From contig NZ_JAHDTF010000004.1 of assembly GCF_018531465.1 (NCBI RefSeq), positions 248,001-312,000 of the forward strand: a DNA stretch of 64,000 nucleotides, written 5' to 3'. The position numbers and the translations under genes are program-made. How positions within the stretch are numbered: position 1 is the first letter of the stretch; the number at the start of each line of letters is the position of its first letter. Under the pieces are notes generated by a model. It did no database searches and was not told the origin of the DNA. It saw only the letters and a program-made list of their open reading frames with translations. Below, piece after piece: positions 42,505 to 51,238 of the stretch. The DNA comes from Sphaerisporangium fuscum (GTDB lineage Bacteria > Actinomycetota > Actinomycetes > Streptosporangiales > Streptosporangiaceae).

Positions 42505-44031
42505 TCACCGCGACGGGTTCTCCGAGGGGAACCGCCACGCCATGACGGCGGCGAGCCCGGCGAACAGGGCGGCGCCGATCAGGCCGACGGCGTGGAGCCC
42601 GGAGATGAACGCCTCGTGGCCGGCGTGCAGGACGGCGGCGGCGTCCGCCTGAGGAAGACGCGCCGAGGCGGCCACGGCCCCCGCGACGGTCTCCCGGGCC
42701 CCGCTCACCTGGTCGAGGATCCCGGCCGGGACGCCGGCCTCCATACGGTGACGGTAGATCGCGGCGGCGACGGTGCCGAGGACGGCCATGCCCAGCGTGC
42801 CGCCGAGATAGTTGGCGATCTCCGACGTCGACGCCGCCGATCCGGCCTTCTCCGGAGGGACGGAGCCGACGACGATCGTGGTGCCGAGGGCGAACAGCGG
42901 GCCCGTACCCAGCGCCAGGATGGTGACCCCCGCCACCGCCGTCGCCGGCCCGTCGTGGACCAGGGCGAGCAGCGCCGCGCCGGCCGTGGACAGCGCCAGG
43001 CCGCCCGCGATGGCCGTCCTCGGCGCCACGGACCTGGTGAGGGCCGGGGTCAGCAGGGTGCCGGCCGCGACCGCGAGGCCCATGGGCGCGAACCACAGCG
43101 CGGCCTGGGCGGGCGGGTATCCGAGGACGGTCTGGAGGTACTGGGTGACCAGCAGCCCCGCACCCGCCATGGCGACGCCCGCCAGCGCGAGCGCGGCCAG
43201 GACCAGGGTGAAGGAGCGCCGGGTGAACAGACGCAGGTTCAGCAGCGGGTCGTCCAGCCGCAGCTGCCGCCGGGCGAACGCCGCCGCGAACGCGCACCCC
43301 ACCGCGATCGCCAGGACCGGCCCGGCGAGGGAGCCGTCGTCGGCGGCGAGGTTCTTGATCCCGTAGACGATCGGCAGGATCGCCAGCAGGGACAGGGCCA
43401 CGCTGGCGAGGTCGAGGCGCCCCGCGCCCGGCGTGCGGTATTCGGGCAGCACCACGGGCCCGGCGACGAGCAGGAGGACGATCACCGGCACGGCCACCAG
43501 GAACACCGATCCCCACCAGAAGCGCTCGACGAGCATCCCGCCGACGACGGGGCCGAGGGCGCCGCCGGTGAACTGGCAGGTCGCCCACACGGAGATGGCC
43601 TTGGCCCGCTGCCGTCCGTCCCGGAACATGTTGGTGATCAACGCCAGCGTGGAGGGCATCAGCGTCGCGCCGGCGACGCCCATCACCGTCCGGGCGGCGA
43701 TCAGCATCGCGGGGCTGGTGGAGCAGGCGGCCAGGACGGAGGCGGCGCCGAACGCCGCGCCGCCCACGAGCAGGAGCCGGCGGCGGCCGATGCGGTCGCC
43801 GAGAGTGCCCATGGTGGTCACGAAGCCGGCCACCATGAACCCGTAGATGTCCACGATCCAGAGCTGCTGTACGCCGCTCGTCCCGAGGTCGGCGCTCAGG
43901 TGCGGCAGCGCCAGGAACAGTGCGGTGATGTCCACGGCCACGAGCAGGGTGGGCAGGGCGAGCACCGCCAGCCCCACCCATTCCCGCAGGCCGGCGCGTG
44001 CCGGAGCGGCCGATATGGCGACGTCGTGCAT
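42505..44031 (-). CDS. MFS transporter, DHA2 family (EmrB/QacA-like, 14 TM)
   Basis: The 508-residue protein starts MHDVAISAAPAR (ATG 44031 after GAGAGG); longer in-frame starts are Arg/Pro-rich and unlikely. TM1 carries LPTLLVAVDITALFLALPHLSADL with the Asp typical of QacA/SmvA cation exporters, motif A is GTLGDRIGRRRLLL, motif C is GGALGPVVGGMLVERF. Fourteen TM segments fit DHA2. Likely exports quaternary ammonium or similar cationic drugs. The neighbouring YCII gene is divergent. Confidence 0.9.
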   Translation of the reverse strand: MHDVAISAAPARAGLREWVGLAVLALPTLLVAVDITALFLALPHLSADLGTSGVQQLWIVDIYGFMVAGFVTTMGTLGDRIGRRRLLLVGGAAFGAASVLAACSTSPAMLIAARTVMGVAGATLMPSTLALITNMFRDGRQRAKAISVWATCQFTGGALGPVVGGMLVERFWWGSVFLVAVPVIVLLLVAGPVVLPEYRTPGAGRLDLASVALSLLAILPIVYGIKNLAADDGSLAGPVLAIAVGCAFAAAFARRQLRLDDPLLNLRLFTRRSFTLVLAALALAGVAMAGAGLLVTQYLQTVLGYPPAQAALWFAPMGLAVAAGTLLTPALTRSVAPRTAIAGGLALSTAGAALLALVHDGPATAVAGVTILALGTGPLFALGTTIVVGSVPPEKAGSAASTSEIANYLGGTLGMAVLGTVAAAIYRHRMEAGVPAGILDQVSGARETVAGAVAASARLPQADAAAVLHAGHEAFISGLHAVGLIGAALFAGLAAVMAWRFPSENPSR

Positions 44032-44198
44032 GACGAGACCTCTCTTGTCCTTCGAGGACGGCTCGGGCGCCGTCACGAGGGAGTCGGAGCGGGTACGGCG
44101 GTCTGTACATGGGAGCGCGGACTTTTTCGCGACGATGTCGAGGCGCCCGGTACGGCTCCGACCGCCCGGCGCAAGGCCAGTCACTGAGGGAGCGGACG

Positions 44199-44561
44199 AT
44201 GAAGTACATGCTGTTGATCCACAACCGGCCCGGCTACGTCGAGGAGCTGCCGGAATCCGAGGCCGCCGAGCTGCTCGGCCGGGTCGACGAGCTCATGAAG
44301 GAGCTCACCGAGTCCGGTGAGCTGATCCGGGGCGAGGCCCTGGCGGGCCCGTCGGAGACGAAGACCGTGCGGGTCCGCGACGGCGTCCCGGTGGTCACCG
44401 ACGGGCCGTTCGTCGAGGCCAAGGAGCACTTCGCGGGGTACCTGCTCGTGGAGTGCGACAGCACCGAGCGCGCCGTGGAGATCGCGGCCAGCTGGCCGGA
44501 CGCGCGGTATTTCGCGATGGAGGTGCGGCCCGTCACGCACCAGTCGGGTCCGGGGATGTGA
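44199..44561 (+). CDS. YCII-domain protein (DGPF type)
   Basis: The 120-residue protein begins MKYMLLIHNRPGYVEELP and has the PVVTDGPFVEAKEHFAGYLLVE core, with the DGPF motif at about residues 69-72, followed by EIAASWPDARYFAMEVRPV. YCII proteins form dimeric alpha+beta barrels; the DGPF subgroup usually sits beside ECF sigma factors, but none is present here. Function unknown. GAGGGAGC precedes the ATG. Convergent with the TetR gene. Confidence 0.88.
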   Translation: MKYMLLIHNRPGYVEELPESEAAELLGRVDELMKELTESGELIRGEALAGPSETKTVRVRDGVPVVTDGPFVEAKEHFAGYLLVECDSTERAVEIAASWPDARYFAMEVRPVTHQSGPGM

Positions 44562-44600
44562 GGAGCAACGGCGCGCGCTTCCCGGTGCGCGCCGCCGCTT

Positions 44601-45338
44601 TCAGGGGGAGGAGGTCCCGGGCTCGATGTAGGAGGCCAGCCCGCGGATGATGATGTCCATGCCGAGCTCGAACCTCTCGTCGTTGCTTTCGCCGAACATC
44701 AGCGACGACAGGGCGACGAGGTGGGGGAACCGTTCGGGCGGCAGCGAGTCGAAGTAGTCGTTGATCGACTCACGCATCTCCTCCCACGTGCCGGCCTCGC
44801 TGCTGCGGCGGCGCTCCTCCCACATCGATTCGGCGTAGGCGAAGCCGTCGATGAAGGTGGAGATGATGTCGCCGGCGGTGGCCGCCACGCGGTCGGGCAT
44901 CCCCGCGGTGCGGAAGATCGCGAGCAGGCGCTCGACGTGCGGCATCAGCTCGGGGGTGAAGGGCGCGTACGCCATCGAGATGCGCGCCATGTCGCGGTGG
45001 GCCGTCAGCTTCTCCCGCGCGCCGCGGGCGAAGTCCATGACCTGGTCCTGCCAGTGAGCGGGATCGGGGGGCGGCAGCTCGAAGCCCTCGAACAGCCGGT
45101 GGTACATGTGCTCGAGGAGCTCGTCCTTGCTCGTCACGTGCGCGTACAGCGCGGACACCGCCACCCCGAGCTCGGCGGCGACCTGGCGCATGCTCAGCCG
45201 GTCGTACCCCTCGCGGTCGAGCACCACGTAGGCGGCGTCGACGATGCGCTCCAGCGTGAGGGGAACCCGGACGTGGGCCGCGCGCTTGCGTGAGCGCTCC
45301 CACGGGGGTGTGGGCACCGGCTCGTCCGCCTGCTTCAT
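44601..45338 (-). CDS. TetR-family regulator with Tet-repressor-type C-terminal domain
   Basis: The 245-residue protein has the HTH TLERIVDAAYVVLDREGYDRLSMRQVAAELGVAVSALYAHV (residues about 28-68) and a C-terminal core (RISMAYAPFTPELMPHVERLLAIFR, FGESNDERFELGMDIIIRGL) of the TetR_C class, which binds drugs. It faces away from a DHA2 exporter across 242 bp with two palindromes, so it is almost surely that exporter's repressor. Confidence 0.9.
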   Translation of the reverse strand: MKQADEPVPTPPWERSRKRAAHVRVPLTLERIVDAAYVVLDREGYDRLSMRQVAAELGVAVSALYAHVTSKDELLEHMYHRLFEGFELPPPDPAHWQDQVMDFARGAREKLTAHRDMARISMAYAPFTPELMPHVERLLAIFRTAGMPDRVAATAGDIISTFIDGFAYAESMWEERRRSSEAGTWEEMRESINDYFDSLPPERFPHLVALSSLMFGESNDERFELGMDIIIRGLASYIEPGTSSP

Positions 45339-45501
45339 GCGTCACCGCCCCTTGGCGTCGGTCGTGATCCCTTGTGGCCGAGTGTAGTTGCGTCCTGAAC
45401 ACCGCTCATCGCGGGAGAACACCGGTCATTTTCGCGATATATCTTGTGCTCTCGACAGTCGCGACATATCGTGAGAACGCCGCACATCAATCGCGAACAC
45501 C

Positions 45502-45545
45502 GTTCTATGATAGAACAGTGCTCGATTGAAATGAACACTGTTCAT
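45502..45545. promoter_or_regulatory. Paired palindromic operators in the TetR/exporter gap
   Basis: GTTCTATGATAGAAC (45502-45516) and ATGAACACTGTTCAT (45531-45545) are both perfect 6-3-6 palindromes sharing GAAC/GTTC half-sites; centres are 29 bp apart. The first encloses TATGAT (45506-45511), a good -10 for the rightward exporter gene. The wider gap is AT-rich for this genome and also holds TCGCGATATATC and TCGCGACATATC. Binding by the TetR protein would block the promoter. Confidence 0.65.
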
Positions 45546-45580
45546 AAGACGTTGACGATGCTCACCCCCGAGGAGTCCCC

Positions 45581-47287
45581 GTGACCACCACCGACCTCCA
45601 CCCCCAGGAGGCCCCACCCGAGCCCGCGCCCTACAGATGGCGCTGGGCGGCGCTTTTCGTCATCCTCGCCGCCGAGGTCATGGACCTGCTCGACGCCATG
45701 GTGACCAACATCGCGTCACCGACCATCCGCGCCGAGCTCGGCGGCAGCGCCGCGACCATCCAGTGGCTCGGCGCCGCCTACACCCTTTCGATGGCCGTGG
45801 GACTGATCACCGGCGGCCGGCTCGGTGACATCTTCGGCCGCAAGAGGATGTTCCTGATCGGCGCGGCCGGCTTCACCGTCGGCTCGCTGCTGTGCGCCGT
45901 GGCCCAGGGGCCCGAGTTGCTGATCGCCGCGCGCGTCGTCCAAGGATTGTTCGGCGCGGTCATGCTCCCCCAGGGCCTCGGGATGATCAAAGAGATGTTC
46001 CCGCCCAAGGAGATGCAGGCGGCGTTCGGCATGTTCGGGCCGGTCATGGGCCTGTCGTCCGTCGGCGGCCCGATCCTGGCCGGTTGGCTGATCGACGCCG
46101 ACTTCTTCGGGACCGGCTGGCGCATGATCTTCCTGATCAACCTGCCGCTTGGCCTTGCCGCCGTGATCTGCGGGTCGCGCTTCCTGCCCGAGTCGCGTTC
46201 GCCGCACCCGCTGAAGCTCGACGTCCCCGGCGTGCTGCTGGCCTCGCTGGCGGGTCTGCTGATCGTCTTCCCCCTGGTGCAGGGACGTGAGAACGACTGG
46301 CCGCTGTGGTCGTTCCTGATGATGGGCGCGTCGGTCGTCGTGTTCATCCTGTTCGGGTGGTTCGAGTCGCGCAAGGCTCGCGCCGGCGGCGACCCGCTCG
46401 TCGTGCCCAGCCTGTTCCGCAAGCGCGCCTTCACCGGTGGCCTGGCCACCGGCCTGGTGTTCTTCTCCGGGATGGCCGGGTTCATGCTGGTCTTCAACCT
46501 CTACACCCAGATCGGCCTCGGCTACTCGACCCTGAAGGCCGGCCTCGCCACGGCGCCGTGGTCACTCGGCATGGTCGTCGGCTTCGGCCTCGCCCAGCCG
46601 CTGCAGAAGTTCGGCCGCAAGCTGCTGCACGGCGGCACCCTGGTGATGGCCCTCGGCGTGCTCGGCGTCCTGATCACGCTGAACGTCGCCGGGATCGGCG
46701 TCACCCCCTGGCAGATGGTCCCCGCGCTGCTCGTCACCGGTGTCGGCATGGGCATGCTGATGGCGCCGTTCTTCGACATCGTGCTCGCCGGTGTGGAGGA
46801 CCACGAGACCGGCTCCGCCTCGGGCAGCCTGACCGCGGTGCAGCAGCTCGGGAGCGCCTTCGGCGTCGCGCTGCTCGGCACGGTGTTCTTCGGGCTCCTC
46901 GGTGGCGGCGTCGCCACCGCCGCCGACGACCTCACGCCCAAGCTGCGCTCGGACCTGGCGGCCGTCCACGTGACCGGCGAGCCGCAGGACCGTATCGTCG
47001 CCGGGCTGCGGGCCTGTGGCCACGACCGCGCGGTCGCCAAGGACCAGGAAGCGGTGCCCGCCTCCTGCACCCGGCTGGAGGCCGACGCGCGGGCCGCGGC
47101 GACCTCGCCCGAGACGGGGGGCGCCATCCAGAAGGCCCTGGCGACGGCGGGCGCCGAGTCGGCCAAGCAGGGGTTCGCCGACGTGATGAAGACGATCCTG
47201 TGGGTCGTGGACGGCATGCTGCTGCTGACGTTCCTGGTCGCCTTCCTCCTTCCCAAGCACGCCCGCGAAGGCGGCGCCGGCCACTGA
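45581..47287 (+). CDS. MFS transporter, DHA2 family, controlled by the adjacent TetR regulator
   Basis: The 568-residue protein (GTG 45581, GAGGAG nine bases upstream) has 14 predicted TM segments: TM1 VILAAEVMDLLDAMVTNIASPTI, motif A GGRLGDIFGRKRMFL, motif C GLSSVGGPILAGWLID. A large extracellular loop between the last two helices (residues about 450-530) includes two Cys (LRACGHDR, PASCTRLE) that may form a disulfide. Likely a drug exporter induced by its own substrate through TetR. Ends at a hairpin shared with cofC. Confidence 0.9.
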   Translation: MTTTDLHPQEAPPEPAPYRWRWAALFVILAAEVMDLLDAMVTNIASPTIRAELGGSAATIQWLGAAYTLSMAVGLITGGRLGDIFGRKRMFLIGAAGFTVGSLLCAVAQGPELLIAARVVQGLFGAVMLPQGLGMIKEMFPPKEMQAAFGMFGPVMGLSSVGGPILAGWLIDADFFGTGWRMIFLINLPLGLAAVICGSRFLPESRSPHPLKLDVPGVLLASLAGLLIVFPLVQGRENDWPLWSFLMMGASVVVFILFGWFESRKARAGGDPLVVPSLFRKRAFTGGLATGLVFFSGMAGFMLVFNLYTQIGLGYSTLKAGLATAPWSLGMVVGFGLAQPLQKFGRKLLHGGTLVMALGVLGVLITLNVAGIGVTPWQMVPALLVTGVGMGMLMAPFFDIVLAGVEDHETGSASGSLTAVQQLGSAFGVALLGTVFFGLLGGGVATAADDLTPKLRSDLAAVHVTGEPQDRIVAGLRACGHDRAVAKDQEAVPASCTRLEADARAAATSPETGGAIQKALATAGAESAKQGFADVMKTILWVVDGMLLLTFLVAFLLPKHAREGGAGH

Positions 47288-47311
47288 CAGGTGCCCCGGC
47301 CGGCCAAGCGT

Positions 47312-47345
47312 CTCAAGGAGTCCTCCAGGTGGAGGACTCCTTGAG
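47312..47345. terminator. Bidirectional terminator embedded in the cofC 3' coding end
   Basis: CTCAAGGAGTCCTCCA (47312-47327) and its perfect 16-bp complement (47330-47345), loop of two bases, lie 24 bp after the exporter stop. The palindrome also encodes the final codons of cofC and contains its stop codon (47313-47315). Confidence 0.75.
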
Positions 47346-47993
47346 CATTTCCACGACGGCGGCCGTGTGCCGGCCCACGCCGAGGGCGAGGGCCTCCTCC
47401 AGGTCGGACGGGGTGTCGACGTCCCGCCGCACGGACGGGATGCCGTCGGGGGCCACCTCCTTGGCCCCGCCCGCCAGGTGCTTGGCCCGGGACTCGCCGC
47501 CGAACCGCGGCGTGAAGGGGACGCCGGGCCGTACCCCGTAGAACGTGGTGCCGACGTCGGCGGCGTCGGGCACGAAGGCCTGGTCGAAGTCGGCGGCGCA
47601 GGCCAGCGCGACGCCCAGCTCGGCCGGGCGCAGGGCGGGCAGGTCGGCCTGCAGGGCGCCGATCGGGCTCCCGGGCGCCAGTCGCACGGCCTCCGCACCA
47701 CCGGCCCGCAGCGCCGCGTTCAGCCCGGAGTCGGGGTCGGGCACCACGTGCGCGCCGAGCTGGGCGAGGGCCCTGGCGGGCACCGGGTCGGCCGTGACGA
47801 CCACGACCCGCGCGACGTCGGGGCAGGCGAGCGCCGCGGACACCGTGTCGCACGCGACGGCGACGGCGAGCGCGGCGCGGTGGGGCCCGGCCGCGGCCGC
47901 CAGGCGGGTCTTGGCGGCGACCAGGGTCTTCACCGGCACCACGATGGTCCAGCCTGACTCGCCACGTTCCTCAGGACGCATAACCTTAAGCAT
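47313..47993 (-). CDS. cofC: 2-phospho-L-lactate (phosphoenolpyruvate) guanylyltransferase, coenzyme F420 synthesis
   Basis: CofC/FbiD uses GTP to activate 2-phospholactate or phosphoenolpyruvate for F420 assembly with FbiA and FbiB. The 226-residue nucleotidyltransferase has the N-terminal WTIVVPVKTLVAAKTRLA (GTP-binding), RVVVVTADP, LNAALRAGG, IGALQADLPALRP with the metal Asp, and FTPRFGGESRAKHL. ATG 47993 is used; MRPEE at 47981 is possible. Its last ten residues (KESSTWRTP region) are encoded by a perfect palindrome. The gene is divergent from plsC. Confidence 0.9.
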   Translation of the reverse strand: MLKVMRPEERGESGWTIVVPVKTLVAAKTRLAAAAGPHRAALAVAVACDTVSAALACPDVARVVVVTADPVPARALAQLGAHVVPDPDSGLNAALRAGGAEAVRLAPGSPIGALQADLPALRPAELGVALACAADFDQAFVPDAADVGTTFYGVRPGVPFTPRFGGESRAKHLAGGAKEVAPDGIPSVRRDVDTPSDLEEALALGVGRHTAAVVEMLKESSTWRTP

Positions 47994-48059
47994 CTCGCCT
48001 CGACATCTCTGGCAGCGAACCGGGAGACTGATGGCGCCCATGCATGCTTGGAGGAGTCA

Positions 48060-48779
48060 ATGAGCCGCCCCGGACGCCCGCCGGTCTTTTGGGAAGCCCT
48101 AGTCGTGGTGATCGTGAAGTCGGTGTTGCTTCTGTTCACCAAGCGCGACTGGCGGGGTGGCAGGAACGTCCCGCGCAAGGGCGGCATGATCATCGCGGCC
48201 AACCACCTGTCGTGGACCGACCCGCTGCTGTTCGCCCACTTCGCCTACAACAACGGCCGCTGGCCGGTCTACCTGGCCAAGTCCGGGGTGTTCGACATCC
48301 CGGTCATCGGCACGATCGTGCGCAAGTGCCGGCAGATCCCCGTCCACCGCGGCTCCACCGACGCGGCCCGCTCGCTGAAGGACGCCGAGAAGGCCCTCCG
48401 CGAGGGGGCCTGCGTGATCTTCTACCCCGAGGGCACGATCACCCGCGACCCCGACATGTGGCCCATGGCCGGCAAGACCGGCGTCGCCCGGCTCGCGCTG
48501 GCCACCGGCGTGCCCGTGATCCCCGTGGCCCACTGGGGCGCCCAGGAGCTCCTGCCGTACGGTGAGAAGAAGCCGAGGCTGTTCCCCCGCAAGACCTTCA
48601 AGGTCCTCGCCGGGCCGCCGGTCGACCTGTCGAAGTACGAGGGGCAGCCGCTGCGCGGTCAGGTCCTGAAGAACGCGACCTCCGACATCATGGCCGCCAT
48701 CACGGGCCAGCTGGCCGAGCTGCGCGGTGAGAAGGCGCCGGACGAGCCCTTCGACCAGAGCGAGACCCGCGCCGGCTGA
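48060..48779 (+). CDS. plsC: 1-acyl-sn-glycerol-3-phosphate acyltransferase
   Basis: The 239-residue membrane-associated enzyme makes phosphatidic acid from lysophosphatidic acid. It has one hydrophobic helix (EALVVVIVKSVLLLF), the HX4D catalytic motif in NHLSWTDPLL (about residue 49), the CRQIPVHRG block, and FYPEGTITRD. ATG 48060 follows GGAGGAG. gpsA, which makes the glycerol-3-phosphate precursor, starts 72 bp downstream, so the two probably share transcription. Confidence 0.92.
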   Translation: MSRPGRPPVFWEALVVVIVKSVLLLFTKRDWRGGRNVPRKGGMIIAANHLSWTDPLLFAHFAYNNGRWPVYLAKSGVFDIPVIGTIVRKCRQIPVHRGSTDAARSLKDAEKALREGACVIFYPEGTITRDPDMWPMAGKTGVARLALATGVPVIPVAHWGAQELLPYGEKKPRLFPRKTFKVLAGPPVDLSKYEGQPLRGQVLKNATSDIMAAITGQLAELRGEKAPDEPFDQSETRAG

Positions 48780-48851
48780 CCCCGCCGGGCGGGAGTGAGG
48801 CAGTAGGCACGCAGGGCGACTTCAGCCATTGAGTGAGCGTACGGTGAGTAG

Positions 48852-49859
48852 ATGACCAAGGCCGTCGTTTTCGGAACCGGTTCGTGGGGCACCACCTTCG
48901 CGATGATCTTGGCGGAGGCGGGCACGTCGACGACGCTGTGGGGGCGGCGCGCCGAGGTGGTGGAGGCCATCGACCGCGGGCACGAGAACCCCGAGTACCT
49001 CCCTGGTGTGAGCCTCCCCGCGTCCCTGCGGGCGACCACCGACCCCGCCGAGGCGATGGAGGGGGCCGACTTCGTCGTCCTCGCGGTGCCGTCGCAGACC
49101 CTGCGCGGCAACCTCGCCGCCTGGACCCCGCACATCCCGCGCGAGGCGGTGCTCGTCAGTTTGATGAAGGGCGTCGAGCTGGGCACCTCCAAGCGCATGA
49201 GCGAGGTGATCTGCGAGGTCGCCGGCGTCCCCGCCGAGCGCGTCGCCGTCGTCTCCGGGCCGAACCTCGTGGGCGAGCTGATCCGGCACGAGCCCGCCGC
49301 CACGGTGGTCGCCAGCCTCGACGAGCAGGTCGCCGGGCGGCTGCAGGAGGCCTGCCACCTGCCGTGGTTCCGCGCCTACACCAACTCCGACGTCGTCGGG
49401 GTGGAGCTCGGCGGCGCGGTGAAGAACGTCATCGCCCTCGCCGTCGGCGTGGCGGTGGGCATGGGGCTGGGCGACAACGTGCGCGCGACGCTGATGACGC
49501 GCGGGCTCGCCGAGATCGCCCGGCTGGGCGCGGTGCTGGGCGCCGACCCGCACACGTTCGCGGGCCTCGCGGGCATGGGGGACCTCGTCGCCACCTGTTC
49601 GTCCCCATTGTCGAGAAACCGTACCTTCGGGGAGAATCTCGGCCGAGGCATGACGCTGGCCGAGACGGTCGCCGCGACCAAGCAGACCGCGGAGGGAGTC
49701 AAGTCCTGCGAGTCGGTGCTCGACCTGGCCAGGAAGCACGACGTGGAGATGCCGATCACCGAGGTGGTGGTGGGCGTCGTCCATGACGGAATGACCCCCA
49801 GTGAGGCCGCGACGCTGCTCATGTCGCGGACTCCCAAGCCCGAACGGTACGGAGTTTGA
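48852..49859 (+). CDS. gpsA: Glycerol-3-phosphate dehydrogenase [NAD(P)+]
   Basis: GpsA reduces dihydroxyacetone phosphate to glycerol-3-phosphate for phospholipids. The 335-residue protein has the nucleotide motif VFGTGSWGTTFA, VPSQTLRGNL, the catalytic region VSLMKGVE, SGPNLVGEL and GVELGGAVKNVIALAVG with the catalytic Lys, then AGMGDLVATCSSPLSRN. It is followed within 20 bp by the Cys/Met enzyme gene. Confidence 0.96.
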   Translation: MTKAVVFGTGSWGTTFAMILAEAGTSTTLWGRRAEVVEAIDRGHENPEYLPGVSLPASLRATTDPAEAMEGADFVVLAVPSQTLRGNLAAWTPHIPREAVLVSLMKGVELGTSKRMSEVICEVAGVPAERVAVVSGPNLVGELIRHEPAATVVASLDEQVAGRLQEACHLPWFRAYTNSDVVGVELGGAVKNVIALAVGVAVGMGLGDNVRATLMTRGLAEIARLGAVLGADPHTFAGLAGMGDLVATCSSPLSRNRTFGENLGRGMTLAETVAATKQTAEGVKSCESVLDLARKHDVEMPITEVVVGVVHDGMTPSEAATLLMSRTPKPERYGV

Positions 49860-49873
49860 CACCCTCGCGACGC

Positions 49874-51109
49874 ATGCGCAGGAGGCTCGGCGAGAACTCC
49901 CGCGCTGTCCACCTGCCCCCCGCGCCGGTCTCCCGGCAGTTACCGGTCGGGCTGCCCGTCTGGCGCAGCTCGGCCTGGAGTTTCGACAGCTCCGCGGAGT
50001 ACGACGACGTGCTCGGCGACCGTGCCCCCGGCTTCGCCTACAGCCGCATCGACAACCCCACGGTCGCGGCCTTCGCCTCCGGCATCGCCGCCCTGGAGGG
50101 TGCCGCGGCCCCCGAGGACGTCGCGGGCCAGGCGTTCGCCTCCGGCATGGCCGCGGTGACCGCGGTGTTCCTCACCTTCCTGCGCGCCGGCTCCCACGTG
50201 GTCGCCCCCGCCCCGGTGTACGGCGGCACGTACTCCCTGCTGGCGAACGTGCTGGGGCGCTTCGGCGTGTCGGCCGACTTCGTCGACTACTCCGACCTGC
50301 GCAGGGTGCACGCCGCCGTGCGGTCGTCCACCAAGATCGTCTATGCCGAGACGCTCGGCAATCCCACCATGGCGGTGGCCGACATCCGCGGCCTCTACCG
50401 CATCGCCCGTGACGCCGGGGCGCTGCTGGTGGTCGACTCGACGTTCGCGACGCCCGTCGTGTGCCGCCCGCTGGAGCACGGGGCCGACCTCGTCGTCCAC
50501 TCCGCCACCAAATACATCGGCGGGCACGACGACTCCACCGGCGGCGCGGTGGTCGGCCGTCCCGACCTCATCGCCAAGATCCGCGAGGTGCGCATCGACA
50601 CGGGCGCCACCCTCGCGCCGGACGAGGCGTTCCTGCTGCGCCGGGGCCTGGCGACGCTGCCGCTGCGCGTCCGCCGCATGTGCGCCACCGCCATGGTGTT
50701 CGCGGCGGCCGTCGCCAAGCACCCGGCGGTGCGCCGCGTCGACTACCCGGGCCTGCCCGGCCATCCCGGCCACCAGCTCGCCCGTCAGCTGTTCGACAAC
50801 GGCCCCGAGGGCACGAGGTACGGCGCCTGCGTCACCGTCACCCCGCACGGCGGGTACGAGGCGGGGGTGATGCTCGCCGATTCCGTGCGCCTCGCGCGCA
50901 TCGCCACCTCGATCGGCGGCACGCACACCAAGGTCTCCCACGTCGCCTCCACCACCCACCGTCAGCTGGACGAAGCCCTGCTGACCGCCTCCGGGGTCGA
51001 CGCCGGGGCCGTCCGGTTCTCGATCGGGCTGGAGGACGCCGAAGACCTCATCGCCGACGTCACCGACGCGCTCGACGCGCTCCGCTCCAACACGGCCACC
51101 CGCCCCTGA
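49874..51109 (+). CDS. Cys/Met-metabolism PLP enzyme (cystathionine gamma-synthase/lyase family)
   Basis: The protein of about 411 residues is a fold type I, gamma-family PLP enzyme: FAYSRIDNPTVAAFASGIAALEG, FASGMAAVTAVFL, APAPVYGGTYSLL, LVVDSTFATPV, and HSATKYIGGHDDSTGG with PLP-Lys at about residue 213. Family members synthesise or cleave cystathionine, homocysteine or methionine; the exact reaction cannot be fixed by eye. ATG 49874 is chosen; a TTG at 49856 overlapping the gpsA stop (TTGA) with ACGGAG upstream is an equally good candidate. Confidence 0.88.
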   Translation: MRRRLGENSRAVHLPPAPVSRQLPVGLPVWRSSAWSFDSSAEYDDVLGDRAPGFAYSRIDNPTVAAFASGIAALEGAAAPEDVAGQAFASGMAAVTAVFLTFLRAGSHVVAPAPVYGGTYSLLANVLGRFGVSADFVDYSDLRRVHAAVRSSTKIVYAETLGNPTMAVADIRGLYRIARDAGALLVVDSTFATPVVCRPLEHGADLVVHSATKYIGGHDDSTGGAVVGRPDLIAKIREVRIDTGATLAPDEAFLLRRGLATLPLRVRRMCATAMVFAAAVAKHPAVRRVDYPGLPGHPGHQLARQLFDNGPEGTRYGACVTVTPHGGYEAGVMLADSVRLARIATSIGGTHTKVSHVASTTHRQLDEALLTASGVDAGAVRFSIGLEDAEDLIADVTDALDALRSNTATRP

Positions 51110-51238
51110 ACGCGCGCCGGTGAAACCGACAAGTACGAACGACATTTCGCCTGCAGATCTGACAACAAGTAACGACTGAGACCCCAGGGACGCCCTGACA
51201 AGCGGGGACGACAGGGACGCAAGGTAGATTCGGGCATC

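Noticed and set aside
42505..47287. A biosynthetic gene cluster around the three exporters
   Set aside because: Only transporters, a YCII protein and regulators are present; no synthase or tailoring genes.
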